From assembly GCA_023653785.1 (NCBI GenBank), contig JAMKCH010035918.1:33149-97148 (forward strand): a stretch of 64,000 bases of DNA, given 5' to 3'. This document shows positions 12,060 through 24,218 of this stretch, piece by piece. The first letter of the stretch is position 1. Each line of letters opens with the position of its first letter. The notes below the pieces were generated by a model. That model saw nothing but the letters and a program-made list of their open reading frames with translations, was not told the origin of the DNA and did no database searches. The translations under genes were made by a program, and so were the position numbers. Origin of the DNA: Ophioderma brevispina. Taxonomy: Eukaryota > Echinodermata > Ophiuroidea > Amphilepidida > Ophiodermatidae.

Positions 12060-12151
12060 CTACTGGTTGGAGATGTAAACTTTTCCAGTCTTATTCTTCA
12101 TCATTTCATCAATTGTGGGCTTCAGTATACTTTCTGGTTTGGGACTTTCAT
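12060..12151 (-). CDS. Probable terminal coding exon of an unidentified host gene
   Basis: On the minus strand a good splice acceptor (TTTTGTTTGTTCTTTAG, AG at 12153-12152) is followed by an open frame of 30 codons ending in TAG at 12062-12060. Exon phase leaves two bases to complete the first codon. The encoded C-terminus begins ESPKPESILKPTIDEMMKNK and ends TGKVYISNQ. It is hydrophilic and Lys/Glu-rich, unlike the Phe/Leu-rich noise ORFs nearby. An AATAAA lies about 375 bases downstream. I do not recognise the family. No upstream exon could be placed in the window, so introns may be long or the gene fragmentary. A chance acceptor plus short open frame is the alternative. Confidence 0.45.
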
Positions 12152-12159
12152 CTAAAGAA

Positions 12160-12955
12160 CAAACAAAATACATAAAAAAGGACTTGTTTCAGTTAATGCG
12201 CTGCCTTACCCACACTTTTTTGAAATTCAAAGGTTAATCTCCGGAGGGTTGGAGAACAAGATAATCCTTGTTCTGATTGCCTGACTGAAGGCCATACCAC
12301 AAAAATCACACGTTGCTGAATAAGTTTTTGACCTGATGACCTGGGACTCCCAATTTGCAAGGGGGCCTTCACACAAAATTGGGTGATTGCACACACCCAC
12401 AAATTGGGTACAGTGTGCCTCTGTGATGGGTAAAAAAATGGGAGGCCATGGCACCCGAGATCACATATGTATCCTATCATACGTTTGAGCCGAATTTAAA
12501 AAAAAAAATGCTTTCTCTAACTTTCATTTCACTATGCTAAGGCCGTTTATTGGTGTCAGATACATGAATTTTGGAAATTCATTCTGTTGTTTGGGTCATC
12601 TTTGAGGGGTTATTGGGGTTTCTCTTTCTTCCCTTAATTTCAGCTCTCCACCTCTAATTGGTTGCAAAGGAAAAGGGGCACTATCCCCAGGTTGACCTGG
12701 TGTCCTCAATAATAGCCATAGAGTATAAAATACTCCATAACCTTAATTCTCGTAAACTTGATTTGCGTGAATCAATGCATGTTGATTCTCGCAAACGTTA
12801 GTACTTAACACGTATTGAATATGTCAAAACACATTAATGTTTTATAATCATTTAACTGAGGCCCGATTACCTTTCCAATGTTGACATTAAACATATGCAT
12901 TTTCCTTCGTGAGAAGTGAATGCCCCAAAATACAAATAACACCCTAAAAAGAAAT
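12160..12955. other. Likely intronic or intergenic DNA
   Basis: This lies upstream of the minus-strand exon, so it may be intron. The minus ORF at 12193-12480 has no domain I recognise. Nothing else is supported. Confidence 0.3.
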
Positions 12956-12960
12956 GGACC

Positions 12961-13170
12961 GTACACAAAAGGGATATCAAAAAAATAACAGAATAACCAA
13001 AAAAATTTACGATAAAATAGTAAAAAGATAAAACGAGCCTGAGAGAAAATACAGACAAGTGAGCATCCCCCCCAAACATAAAAAAAAATAAGAAGGCGAC
13101 AAGGGGTAATAGGTCCTGTGTTTGTTTTTGTTTTTAGTAATGTTTAGCTCCGTGTCACTGCATTATACGT
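12961..13170. repeat. Dispersed repeat, copy 1 of a direct pair
   Basis: The segment beginning GTACACAAAAGGGATATCAA and passing through GAGCCTGAGAGAAAATACAG to TCACTGCATTATACG recurs in the same order and orientation at 15876-16086. The copies are diverged in the middle. The family is unknown and neither copy codes. Confidence 0.75.
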
Positions 13171-13179
13171 TTTTCTTAT

Positions 13180-14490
13180 CTTCACATTACGCCATGGTAT
13201 CTGTGGGGCAGTTATTGTATCATTTACAAAGACAATCCGTCATGATAATGCCCACACAAACTTATATGACTGGGTCCTTGCATTTATTCAGATATGGTTA
13301 TTCGAAGTCTTGTCCGCAATTTTCCGTTCACCATTTTGTCAAGTCAAACACTTTTTGCAGAAGCCATGTTGTCTTTATGAAGAAGTTCTAGTTTGTGTTA
13401 ACTTATGAATTGAGAGCACTTCAACGGTACTAGTAACTTGTACTAACAGTTTTGACAACCCGACTGTCAAATGGCTTGGCTCTATCACCATTAAATTTTC
13501 GTTCACACCAGTCACGTCCAAACCTTTGGTCCGTCCAACACCACTTTCAAGTTGCTTCTCAAAACGAGGTGGTCTGCAAACTTAAATTTAGGAGGTATGT
13601 TTCTCGTTGGTCCATGGTGTTTGTGGAACTTACCACTTACTTGAGGTGCCTGATCAGTGTTAGTAAATTTTCAAAAAAAATTGCCCCGTTCACATTATCA
13701 TTGTCACGGCCAACGCAAGCTTCAATCACGCAACCCCATGCAATTCTAACAGCTTTGGAATATTGGAAGGCATGAGGATGAAAAACAAAGCATTCACTAG
13801 GGGAAGTTAGTAGTGTTTCATCTTATAGAAGCTTAAAATCAGTTTTTGTTTTAATAAATGTCAAAAAAAGAAAAAAATAAGGGGGATTTTTTTTAAAGTC
13901 AAAATTAGTCCCATTCACGTCCAACATTTGGACATTAAAGCTAAATTAATCTGCTAACTTCAATGGGTGAGATTTGCTTGCATTCAGTACAAAATGTTCT
14001 CCAGCCTACAACTAATCACATCATGAAAAACACTTGCTCTGTACTTTTTTGATTTTATCATAAAAACTTTTTTTTATGTCAAAGAAACCTGTTTGGATAA
14101 AATGAGCAAAAAATGTCAAGAAATTGTCAAAAATCAAGCGTTAAGGTTTCATATTTCAGCTGTATTGCCTGAAGGTTGCATTACTTTAACATTATAATTT
14201 AAGACAATCGTATTTCTTTTGGCATTAATCTAAAATGTCCATTAAGAAACTATTTGCATTTTTTACAAAAATGGTCAATTTTCACACTTTGATAAAAAAA
14301 GTAATAAAGGAGAAAAGAATACAGGTGTGGCTTTCTTGTTTTTGCTTAAAATTTTCATAGTCTTACACACATAAGAAAAACAAATAACAAAGTTGACACG
14401 GAGTTGAAAATGACCCCCAGGTTGACAAAAAGTTGGGGGGGCAATTACGGTGAAAAACGGGCTCATAATTCCCAAAACAAAACATTTTTG
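13180..14490. other. No gene recognised
   Basis: Two plus ORFs (13122-13391 and 13452-13775) lack domains. The sequence around 13500-13760, with GTTCACACCAGTC and similar words, has the texture of a decayed non-autonomous DNA transposon, but I could not define its ends. Confidence 0.3.
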
Positions 14491-14491
14491 G

Positions 14492-14617
14492 CTCTAAGAT
14501 TTCACAGGGTAAATGAGAAAAATAGTAGCTTTTTCTTCTGATACCAAAATGTGACCACTTCCGGTTAAAAATCTGGGGCTTCTGGGAAGGGCTATTAGCG
14601 ATCGGGCCGATGGACCT
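14492..14617. repeat. Dispersed repeat, copy 1 (partner at 54763-54892)
   Basis: GGTAAATGAGAAAAATA, CTGATACCAAAAT, CTATTAGCGATCGGGCC and ATGGACCT occur in the same order and orientation in both places, separated by diverged bases and small indels. The ORFs across the two copies are not conserved, so this is non-coding repeat. Confidence 0.75.
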
Positions 14618-14714
14618 TAATTGATTGCAGAACACCTACTGAAAACGTTTTGAAGATTTATTGGACCACAGCAAGTATAGAAAAGAAACCAAAAACTAAC
14701 TTGATGCGATCCCA

Positions 14715-14897
14715 ACCGGTGTGAAGAGGAAATATTAGTCCGCCGGAGACATAGTCCGGGCTATGTAGACGTTGTGTGAAAACGAAATAAAACTTGAAAC
14801 TAAAGTTGTGTAAGGAGTTCAACTGAATCAAGTGCCCCTTTCTTAAACCGTGTAGGTGGACTATAATCTGGCGGACTATAAAAAACGTCTACACCGG
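14715..14897. mobile_element. Small TIR element, about 183 bp
   Basis: Ends CCGGTGTGAAGA (left) and the right end, whose reverse complement is CCGGTGTAGACG, lead into TAGTCCGCC and ATAGTCC on both sides. The centre is unpaired. A non-autonomous element is the simplest reading. Confidence 0.55.
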
Positions 14898-14978
14898 CCA
14901 CAAAGTGAAGCATGCTTGGGGTTTTCTTTCGGGCACGACAAGACTGAAAGAAATAACCTCTTTTGTTTACCCATGTGT

Positions 14979-15083
14979 ACATAAAGGACGACATTTTGGC
15001 ATATTCACTTCGGGTATAATTTAATATTGGCAGATATTCTGGTTTACATAAAGACGACATTTTTGGCATATTCACTTCGGTTT
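14979..15083. repeat. Tandem duplication, about 67-base unit
   Basis: ACATAAAGGACGACATTTTG and GGCATATTCACTTCGG occur at 14979 and again from 15046 (ACATAAAGACGACAT). The duplication creates an apparent internal repeat in the minus ORF 14800-15075, which is therefore probably not a gene. Confidence 0.7.
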
Positions 15084-15084
15084 A

Positions 15085-15870
15085 ATTTTATTGTCGCATC
15101 TTCTAAATATGCCAAAAAAGGGCTTTGAAAAAATGGAGTGCATTTTATTTCTGGAAAGCCTTGAAAATGTACAGCATAAAGTTCGTGTGACAGAACTAAA
15201 TATAACCGTATTGTTTAATTATTGTGACAGCTTTGCTGATCGATGTGTTTTGTTTGTGGGAACCTCGTTGTTTAATATGGGTTTCCGATGAAGCTGTCAA
15301 CAATAAAAAGTAGGTGTTTATCTTGTCACCTGAACGTTCCATTAAGCTTATTATGTATCTTGTGTTTGGATGTTTTTGTCTATTGATCAACACACAGTTT
15401 TCGTAGCCTCTCTCTCTCTCTCTCTCTAAGAATAAACAGGAGCAGCTATTACAACTTCAAAATTGATACCCAATTAACCCATTAATTCGATTTTCCATTA
15501 ATTTTTATTTTAAAACAATAAAGATACATGCGAATGCTAATTGCTAAAGTAAGTTAAGTTCTCTTTGTAGGATATATCTGAACATGTATTTGTCAATTAT
15601 TTTACGTTTGTTAAAATAAAATACAACAATTACATTACCAAATTATCTCTTCACGATCATCAGTCCTTGACATTTCCCTATTTTGGTACCATATACAGAC
15701 CATCAGACATCATTTTTTGTCTTCCTTAATCTATTTACCTTGACCTGGCTGTGACAAATGACCAAGGTAGTTCACTACCTCGTCTTCATTGCTTATTTCA
15801 CATTGAATTCGCAAATAAACTATATTTAACTATATTTTGGGTCAGGCTTGAACTCGACATAAATCTTTAC
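15085..15870. other. No gene recognised; (CT) microsatellite
   Basis: A (CT)10 microsatellite lies at 15408-15427. ORFs on both strands at 15091-15393 overlap in antisense and show no domain. Confidence 0.4.
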
Positions 15871-15875
15871 AAGAC

Positions 15876-16086
15876 GTACACAAAAGGCATATCAAAAATA
15901 ACAAATAACCAAAAAAAGTTAGAGAAAATATAAAAAGACTAAAAAAGAGCCTGAGAGAAAATACAGACAATTGATCCCCCAAAAAAATTAAAAAAAGAAG
16001 AAAGTAAACCAAAAACTGTTTTGAATGTGTGATTTTGCTGGGTTTTGTTTTAGTAATGTTTAAATGCTCGTTCACTGCATTATACG
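15876..16086. repeat. Dispersed repeat, copy 2 of a direct pair
   Basis: Same orientation as the copy at 12961-13170, 2.9 kb away. Anchors are GTACACAAAAGGCATATCAA, GAGCCTGAGAGAAAATACAG, TTTTAGTAATGTTTA and TTCACTGCATTATACG. Confidence 0.75.
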
Positions 16087-16099
16087 GGAGTTATTTTAT

Positions 16100-17200
16100 C
16101 TTTCAAATTACGATGATATTTGAAGTCGATTCTAAAATTCGCCTTATTGAGCTCACAGATTTGATGTAGAGGTGTTTAGCGGTGTGGTAAGGTAGCCTCT
16201 CGCTGTTACTTCCAATAAGGTTAAATAATATTTAAGTGGTTGAGTGAGCTTATATTACTCCTTGGTCAGGCTCTATTAATTTGTTTAGAACCTACTTTTG
16301 AGTCAATAAAACAGTTCACCAACCACACTACTTCCACACCTTGTGGCGATGTCACCAACAATCAGTTGAATTGTTTAGCTATTTTTTCAATTTCATCACA
16401 ATTGATAATGTTTGATATTGTGTCATAATCTTCAAATTGTGGGGCAAGACAAATGTCTACGCAAATCATAATTCCGAAATAAAATGTGTTTTTGAGCGTC
16501 ATGCAGAGCTGAAAAAATAAACAACGGCGAAAGATTGCGTATAAATCAGCCCTAAACCAGCAGAGTATCACCAAATCTCAATTTTTGTAATTAATAATTA
16601 TAATCAATGAACAATATTACAAACACTTGATGAAAGCAAAAGCAACAACGTTTCTGGTTCTCGGAATAACATAAACATATTTTTATGATCTGTTCTCAGA
16701 TAGGTTGAAATATTTTAATCAACAATGTTGCAACTGATTAACACGTCATAAATTAAACGCTTTAATACAAGACGTTTTGAGTTCTTGTTTTCATCAAGAA
16801 AACGTTTTCCAAACTTGTTATAACATTTCGAAAACTTTAATGTCTTTTTTTCTAATGTGTTTATTTTTGCTGATTATAGATGTGCCACATCTAGTTCAAT
16901 GTCAATATTTACGTATGTATGTCAACAAGTCTATATTCGCGTGGTTTAGTGACTGTTCGGATGTGGAACACCCAAGTTTTGCTCACATATAGGTTAACGT
17001 TCACCCCTCTATGCCACAGGAGTCGAAGCTGTTTTGCTGGGGTCAATTAAAAAATACAAAATTGGTTAACTTTTAAATGCATATACGTAATATCCCAAAA
17101 CATAAAATATCAAAAAAACCAATTTTAAATAATATTAAATTTTCTTATGTATTTTGAGCTTTAGAAGGAGCTCTCGAAGTATAGCATAGGCGTGCCCAGA
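16100..17200. other. No recognisable feature
   Basis: AT-rich DNA with only short, unremarkable ORFs. I see no repeat with defined ends. Confidence 0.4.
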
Positions 17201-17209
17201 AATTGTTAT

Positions 17210-17540
17210 TGAGGATGGCTGGGACTAAAGATGTTTTCGAACCATGAGAGCGAATCGACTAATGGGTGGGGTCCAGGGGCCCGGCCTTAGGGCCCCTGGT
17301 GGGTGCCAGGGCACGCCCCGGTGGGGTCCGGGGGCAGAGCCCTGGAAGCTCCTGAGATTTTTAGGGTTTTTCAGACCTGAAAACGCCTAGTCCTTGCGTA
17401 CTTTTTCTTCTTCTTTCTTCTTTTCTCCTTCTCTCTTTTCCCCTTGTCCTCTTTTTTCTTTCCCCTTCTCTTTCTCCTTCTCCTTTTTTCTTGAGAACTT
17501 TGCGGGGGCTTTTAGCCCCCAAGCCCCCAGTACGCCAGTT
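17210..17540. repeat. GC-rich repeat-like block with a perfect hairpin and a pyrimidine tract
   Basis: A G/C-rich stretch contains a perfect 10-bp stem at 17273-17299 (CCAGGGGCCC, 7-base loop, GGGCCCCTGG). It is followed by an almost pure pyrimidine tract at about 17401-17490 and GGGGGCTTTTAGCCCCC. Its composition differs sharply from the AT-rich flanks and suggests an inserted repeat. The antisense Lys/Glu-rich and Ser/Phe-rich ORFs here only reflect the tract. Confidence 0.5.
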
Positions 17541-17658
17541 AATATTATGGTAATTTTTGGCCGGATAGGGGTTTCACAAGTCCCCCCATCTGGGCCATCT
17601 CCATTGCAATCCTGGTATATCAGTAAAATTTTATTGTTTTTCCACAGCACAGGGCTGC

Positions 17659-17752
17659 CATAGGGAATGGGTTCAGGTATGTTTTACGCTAATACGAACC
17701 CCATCCACGGGGCTGGACACTGATAGGCCTATAGGAAATGGTTCAGGTATGT
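17659..17752. repeat. Short direct repeat
   Basis: ATAGGGAATGGGTTCAGGTA at about 17661 and ATAGGAAATGGTTCAGGTA at about 17731 are 70 bases apart. Nothing else is recognised from 17540 to 18000. Confidence 0.5.
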
Positions 17753-18000
17753 GCGACCCGTTTATACTCCCATATTGCGCCTCTCTAGCGTGCTGAAACC
17801 CCCAGTTGGAAAGTATAAAAAATAGTCCTTTAATATAAGTGAAATGTTTGTCTCAAGAAGCTAATACCCATTTAAAATAAAGCCTGTAATGTATCAAAAT
17901 TTCATGCCCTACTTCGGAAGATAATTAGGGTAATTTGATTTTCAGCAAATCATTGCTTGTCCCTTTAAATGACACGTTTAATTAAGGCTATAACTAACTT

Positions 18001-18190
18001 TTGCTGAGAGAGACAGATATACAGGGAGACTGGCAGGAACAGATGTGCCAGATCAAGAGACCAGACATAAAGAAAGAGACAGGGCAGGACAGACGGACAG
18101 ATCAAAAGACAGACAGGAAAAACAGGCAGCCCGACATGCACAGAGAGAAGAATAGTCCGATAATGGAAATATTGGCCAAGAGGTCAAGTT
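18001..18190 (+). repeat. GACAGA-rich purine-biased tract
   Basis: Interrupted repeats of GACAGA/AGACAG with ACAGGGAGAC and similar variants. The 63-codon ORF across it (Arg/Asp/Gln/Lys-rich) is a product of the repeat and is not a gene. Confidence 0.5.
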
Positions 18191-18736
18191 AAAGGACAAA
18201 GGCAGACAATATGTGGTATTGTACATCGCTGATAGTACAGAGACGGTTTTTCAGGACGTTTGTCAGACCTATGATTTTCACCACCTCCCTCCCGGGTCAT
18301 GGTCCTCATCCCACGTAGATGGTGCATCGCTTTCCTTTTGTCTAATATGAACAAATACGGCTGCTAACTTCTTTGACTGCACTTTAATTGTTGTGGTTTA
18401 TTCTTTGCTATCGTATATTTGTGTGTTTTATTTATCACCAAAAACACCATTCAATCAAATACCCTTGCGGATGCCCTTTGTTTTCGGACAAAAACAAAAT
18501 CACAAACAACAAATAAACAATGAAGAAAACAAGAAAAGGGACGGTTATTTTGCTCTGTAACCCCTATATACGGAATGAAGTGGAGCGAGCGCCTGAGAGT
18601 TCCACGATTTACTTTTGCATCAGGCTTACCGTGTGTGTTGTCAGATGTTCGCATCTTTATCCGAACAATTTTACTCAGTGGCCTAATCACAAAAGGACAT
18701 ATAATTAACAAATACGCAAACATCAGCAAACAATAA

Positions 18737-21700
18737 ATCTGATCTGATCTGGATTGGTTCGTCGTAGAACACCTCAGGGCAACAAATCCACCACTTAGCC
18801 GGGGTCCCTCCAGGGGTGGACTTTGCATAAATTTATTTACAAAATCTTTGATAGCCCTCTTAAAACTGCAAACTGTGGGTGTGTTGACAACTGATGGTGG
18901 CAGACTATTCCAGATTGGTACAGTTGTGGGAAGAAAGTGTCTCCATATCGGTTGGTATTATAACGGAGTTTGTGTGTACTGCGGTCTGTGTCCTCTACCA
19001 GCTCTGTGCTATTACCATGTGATCGTCAGCATTATTCGACCATTTGTTTGTTATTTAACCATTGTTAGTCCTCGCCTCTTCCGTTGAATTTGCAGCGAAT
19101 CCCATTCCAAGTTTCTGAAAGAATATTTGTCATTGATCCCTCTTCCCTACTGTAATCTTTGGTGGGCAGAATTTGCAGCCTGTCCATTTTTTGAACTCCT
19201 TGCTATTTTTGTTTGCATTGGTCTGGTTTGAAGAATCCCAACACCCTCGCATACTCCAAGATGGCTTTACAAGGTTGAATATCAGTGATTTTAACATTTT
19301 GCGGACATCCCCATAGGTTTCGGCGAGCATGCCCAAACTCTCTGGGCTTTCTTACAGGTTTCGAAGATGTGGTAATTCCAAGTTAGGTTGTTGTTAAGCA
19401 ACACTCGAGTATGGATGGGATCCACTGCCTCCAATGTGACACCACAAAAGTTAATTTATGAGCGTAGTGGTCCGCATTCCAATGGTCAGGTAACAACTTT
19501 CGTCGAATTAAATGTCATCAACCAGTTTTTGCAGCTCTTCAAGTTTGGTTAAGTCATCTTGCAGGTTAGTAGATGGCTCGTTACGTTTGACTGGGGCATG
19601 CAGCATGCAGTCGTCTGCGAACAGTCGAACTTTGGATGATAGTCGTTTTGCCAGATCATTCACTAAAAAGAAAAGCTATCGGTCCAAGGACTGTACCTTG
19701 AGGTACTCCTGAGAGAACTGGTGCTGATTGTGATACACTTCCGTCAAAGATAACTCTCTGCGTGCGTTCTGTTAGGAATCCTGTACCCCACTGCTTATCT
19801 GTCCGTCATGCCATAGTACTTAAGTTTATGATCATTTCTTGTGGATACCCGTTCGAAGGACTTTAGTAATTCCAGACTGCAGTGTCAACCAAGTTACCTT
19901 TGTCAAGTTCCACAGCTATGGCGTTGACTGTGAGGACTAGCTGAGTTTCAGTAGACTCTTCTGCCTAAGCCATGTTGGATTTCGCTCAAGTGGAATTTTC
20001 AACAGCATCCTCATGATATGACGGGCAACTAATATGCTCTAGTTATCTTGCTTGCTACCACTGTCATGAAACTGGGTCTGTATTTGCAGCAATCTGATAC
20101 TTTCCCCTTTTTTAAAAACTGGTGATTATGTTTAGCCCCTTTCCACAGTGAGAGGATTTTTCCTGATGCTTGATTCTTGAAAATGTCTGTCAAAAATGGA
20201 GCTATGTGATCTGCAAATTGTTTTAGAAACCATGGTGGAATTTCATCTGGTCCCTGGCTTTATTTGGCATTCAGTGGCTTCAGCTGTTGAACTACACCAT
20301 CATTGTCGATGATTACAACACTCTTAGCTTGGTTTTGAGGACTTTCATCAGGGTTGTAACTCCCCCTGGACTCTCATAGGTGAAGACGCTTGCAAATTGC
20401 CGCTTCAAGGGGCTGTCTGCCTTTGTTTTTACTATCACTCACCACTCTGCCATCACACTCTAAGTCAGCAACCCCCATGTCTTCACGCCTTAAGCTCTTA
20501 ATGTAGTTCCAAAAGCCTTGGGGTTGTCTTGAAGAGATATTACCAATTTATTGCTGATGTAATTTTCCCTGCATTACGCAAGCAATTGCGGACCCATTTC
20601 TCATGGCAGTATAATTTTCCGCATGCTTTCCTACCAGAGACTTTAGCTATATTGTAAAGTCTTTGTTTCCTTCGGCACAAACCTCCTTAGAATCGGTCAA
20701 ACCAAGGTAAATTATAGCGGCTAATGTCAGTTTTATGTGGATTAGTCTTCATCAACTGAAGAACCTTTTCATGGAATTATTCCACTTTTCTTCTACCCTA
20801 ATCCAGCTGTTTCCATTTCATATCTGCATAATGCTGTTAGGCCAACGCTGGATTTCGCCACAGCTGCTTTCTCGCGTAAGAATACTTTTTCTTTAACTCT
20901 CCTCTTCCTTGTGGTGAGATATTTGGTTATCAATCTAACGTGAAATGGTCTCACTCCGCCAGACAGTTGTCTTTAAAATAGATGGTTCATTATTCGTTAA
21001 TACTAAATCCAAGAATGTTTCTTGCTCACCTTGGATGCCGGTTGTTGCACTACAAGTTGTTTAAGGCCAAAGTCATCAGTCAAGTTTATCACCTATTGTC
21101 TGCTGCAGAACTTTCTGTGACCACTTGTGTAAAAGCTTTGTAGTTTTTCCAGATTGAAATCGCCAGTGATCGTGACGTGATGGGTATTAGTTATCACCGA
21201 GACCCGACATAGTAGCTGATAGCTCATCCACCCTTCACCATTAACATCCTCCTTAGTACGATAACATGTGCCTATCATAGAGACTTCTCCCTTAACACCT
21301 ATCTGCTTCCAAATCACTTCACAATTGGCATCATCGGGGAATATTGGATGGAAGTTACATCTTTTCTTACGGCTTGGGTACTCCACCACCATCTGAGGGG
21401 CGATCCCTTTTTTTTTTTCGGTAACCCCTAAATCCAGGAAAAATTTCGCGCTAGCTTATGTCCTGGGGCTTAACCATTACTCTGTGCCGCATTAACATCT
21501 GTTTTGTTGAAGGTCAACTCATTGCTGCTATGTCCGCTACTTTGCCCTTGACACTTTGGAAATTTATAAGTACAATAGGCGAAATTATTTTTGCAAAAAT
21601 TCTTCCACTTGCGGATGAGTACTACAGTTATCTTTTTCATTTTGAATTTTGAACAATTTCTCGAAAGAATGGTTATCTGCTTTTTTCAGATTCTGTACCT

Positions 21701-22100
21701 ACGAACGACTGGATCACACCCACGCCGGTCTGTACCAAGGGTAATTGTGTTCGGAATCTCTAAATATGTCTGCTCATCAATTTCTAAACATTTACAATGA
21801 AACCAAATTCACCCGTATCACTTGAACTACCTTGTTGGTGGTGTCAAAACGGTGTCAATGCAGGCAGCACATGGGGCACTGCAATCCCCAAGTACCAGAC
21901 AACTTCTCATGTTTTATGATTTCTTTGAAAGTTGGTAACTCATGTCCGTGCATTGAGATGAAACATTCAGCAATCTGTACCATTTAGTTTTCTAGCATTT
22001 TTTACTGTCCGCATTAACCCCACTTTTCCCACAACTAATTCTAACGTCAGCATTGATCGGTTTTTGATGGCCGCTGGCCCTGGGTTCGTTCGACATCACC
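18737..22100 (-). mobile_element. CR1/L2-like LINE, decayed, with PHD-like, endonuclease and RT remnants
   Basis: Read on the minus strand with frame changes, the parts come in the order of a CR1/L2-type ORF2. Around 22035-21857 is a possible PHD-like finger (CGKSG, QCTDMS, TWGLQCPMC). Endonuclease follows: INFQSVKGKVADIAAM near 21590, IWKQIGV, IGTCYR, GDFN at 21164-21153, LDLVLTNNEPS near 21010. Then reverse transcriptase: GPDEIPPWFLK near 20250, GVPQGTVLGPI near 19700 and an intact FADD catalytic box at 19621-19610. The C-terminal end has VPIWNSLPPSVV and FKRAIKDF near 18900-18830. The 3' end reaches a short (GATCA)n tail near 18737. Many frameshifts and stops make it inactive. It is near full ORF2 length; the 5' limit is uncertain. 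Confidence 0.8.
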
Positions 22101-22104
22101 ACCA

Positions 22105-23135
22105 GGACAATAATCATAAAGGCTAAGGGTCCTGTTTAACATACTTTGTGGAGCCTCTCATATTTGTTTGTTTTGGCTGATAATTTAGGCAGTGCCAAAA
22201 GCTTGCATATTCACATTTGACTTCCAAATTGGATTGCACTGTACAAGTCCCCAAGTTTAAGTTCTCTGTTTTTAACTCAGATCTGACAAAATTTTGTATC
22301 CTGTATGTAATTGATACGATTTTCCTTCACTTGAATCAGTCGGCTGCATCAATTCTGGTAACTTCAACAAAGCCAAAAACCTTACGGTATCCATGATTCT
22401 TCGTAAAAAGTGAAAAAATGCTCATGAGACTGAGTTGGAAAATACGAAACCTTCTTGTTAGGGTAGAATGTCGCAAGTATCACCAAGGTTCCCCTGAGGT
22501 TATCCAGTAATAACTTGTTAACGCGAAGTACATAATTCCTGGTGTGGTGTGAACGGTAGTGGAATTCCACAGCGGGGTCTCTTCTCCAATATGGCTGCTG
22601 GTATAATCGATCTCGCGGGAAAATGAGTATTGGCACAAAGTTCACAAAATCACGAAAATTCAACACCAAAAAGTGCACAAAAATGACCCCAAAATGGAAC
22701 ACCAAAAGTTTAAAATACGTATTCACGCCGATAACAGCCAAACAGTCAAATAAAAGTCAATTAAAAGTCATTAAAAATTTAAAATTTGCGGAGCAATGAT
22801 TTAGCACGTCCATCCACCGCGACAGCCAGACCGGAGTATGTGAGTCTGGCCATGAATTAACACACGTATGCATAAGCAACTAAATAAAAACAAACGACAC
22901 TAAACGAACTAAAACACACTAAACGAATAAAAACAACCATACTGGTGTCTATTCTAACGTATAAAGAAAACAAAATGACTAGCAAAAACAGAACGACTGA
23001 CCTAAGCAAGACAAACACATGCAAACAATGACAGTGCAGTTTTTTAAATACTTTCATTTTATGTCCAATTTCCAGACCTAGCTATGACAAAATTTAAAAG
23101 TGTGCTCTGATTCGAATATGAAAGAATATCAACAT
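22105..23135. other. Upstream of the LINE; no gene assigned
   Basis: This may include more 5' LINE sequence. The minus ORF 22382-22741 (119 codons) is aromatic-rich and has no domain I recognise. The region 22860-23050 is rich in ACTAAACGAA-like words. Confidence 0.3.
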
Positions 23136-23139
23136 TATT

Positions 23140-23590
23140 TGTCACTATTGGGAATTTTCAATTATACGATTATTCCTAAAATTTACAGGAAAATACTGTT
23201 AAATTTCAGTACAGGAATTCTGGTAAGTATTCTGCAACAAAACACGTAACATATCAGCTTTTAGACAGGTTTCCATTAACATGCACTCTTTTCAAATCAC
23301 TGTAGATTTTTACCGTTTTGATGTAATTGACCCAAAAGGATGGTTTGGTACCTCATACTCACCGTAAAAAATTGCCATACATTTGGTGATAGGCCTACTC
23401 AGTTATGGTGTTTCTTCAGTTATGTTTATTCTCATATCCAATTCGCAATTCTGAAATACGCACCAAATATTGTTTTAGGTTTTGATTGTTTACTTTTCAG
23501 TATACTGTAATTTTTTTCACATTTGTTGTCAGAATTGCTGCCAGTATTTTATACTGTGAAATTGACCGTATTTACAGTGTAACCATGCTA
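23140..23590. repeat. Possible TE fragment rich in ACTGT/ACAGT words
   Basis: Repeated short words (AAATACTGTTAAATTTCAGT, TACTGTAATTTTTTT, CCGTATTTACAGTGTAA) with an end that reads TTACACTGTAAA on the minus strand. The same 12-mer starts the block at 41774. Ends are not defined. Confidence 0.3.
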
Positions 23591-23599
23591 GGAAAACAA

Positions 23600-24215
23600 A
23601 TGCAAAATTACAGCAAAAACAAAACGATTGACCTTAGCAAGCCATATTAATAATTGTAGATTCGTCAAAGGAGTTCATTAAAACGAAGTTACCATCTATT
23701 TTTTAAGTACGACACTGTCATGCACGGGGGCGTACAAAATATCGGAAATTGAACCAATCTAAATTATAACACCACGCAAAAGTCAACCCTTTGTAAAGTA
23801 AATAAAACCAATCTGTGAATCCTGGTAATCAAGTCAAAATTCATAATGGGGTATACATGTCCTTGGGGAACGCCACCTGTTGTATCACGCATCGACACTG
23901 ATCATGATGAGATGAACTAATGACATTTTCAATATCCCTTAAAAGGAAAAACTAAAGATGTTAACGCTCTTCTATCCTTAACCTCGTTCATGAAACAATT
24001 ATGGGTTATGATTATCAGTGCTTATTCATGATCTCGCAATACAATAAGCAATGCCTCGTTCTCCTCTCTCCCACCATGGGTGTGGGTGTTGTGTTTTTAT
24101 TAAAAATAAACATTGTTCAATAATGCAATACGTAATTTCCTAATACCTTTTGTTGTTGAATTTTACTGCAATGGTCTGACCTTTTTTTAATTACTGGGGC
24201 ATTATTAACACCCAT
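23600..24215. other. No recognisable feature
   Basis: AT-rich DNA with no supported gene or repeat. Confidence 0.4.
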
Positions 24216-24218
24216 TCA

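Noticed and set aside
13452..13775. 107-codon plus ORF
   Set aside because: No domain; sequence has the texture of decayed transposon DNA and the frame has no start context support.
17387..17663. Antisense pair of ORFs, Lys/Glu-rich and Ser/Phe-rich
   Set aside because: They arise from a pyrimidine tract within a GC-rich repeat block.
22382..22741. 119-codon minus ORF upstream of the LINE
   Set aside because: Aromatic-rich, no domain, no splice context that I could defend; could be LINE 5' sequence or chance.
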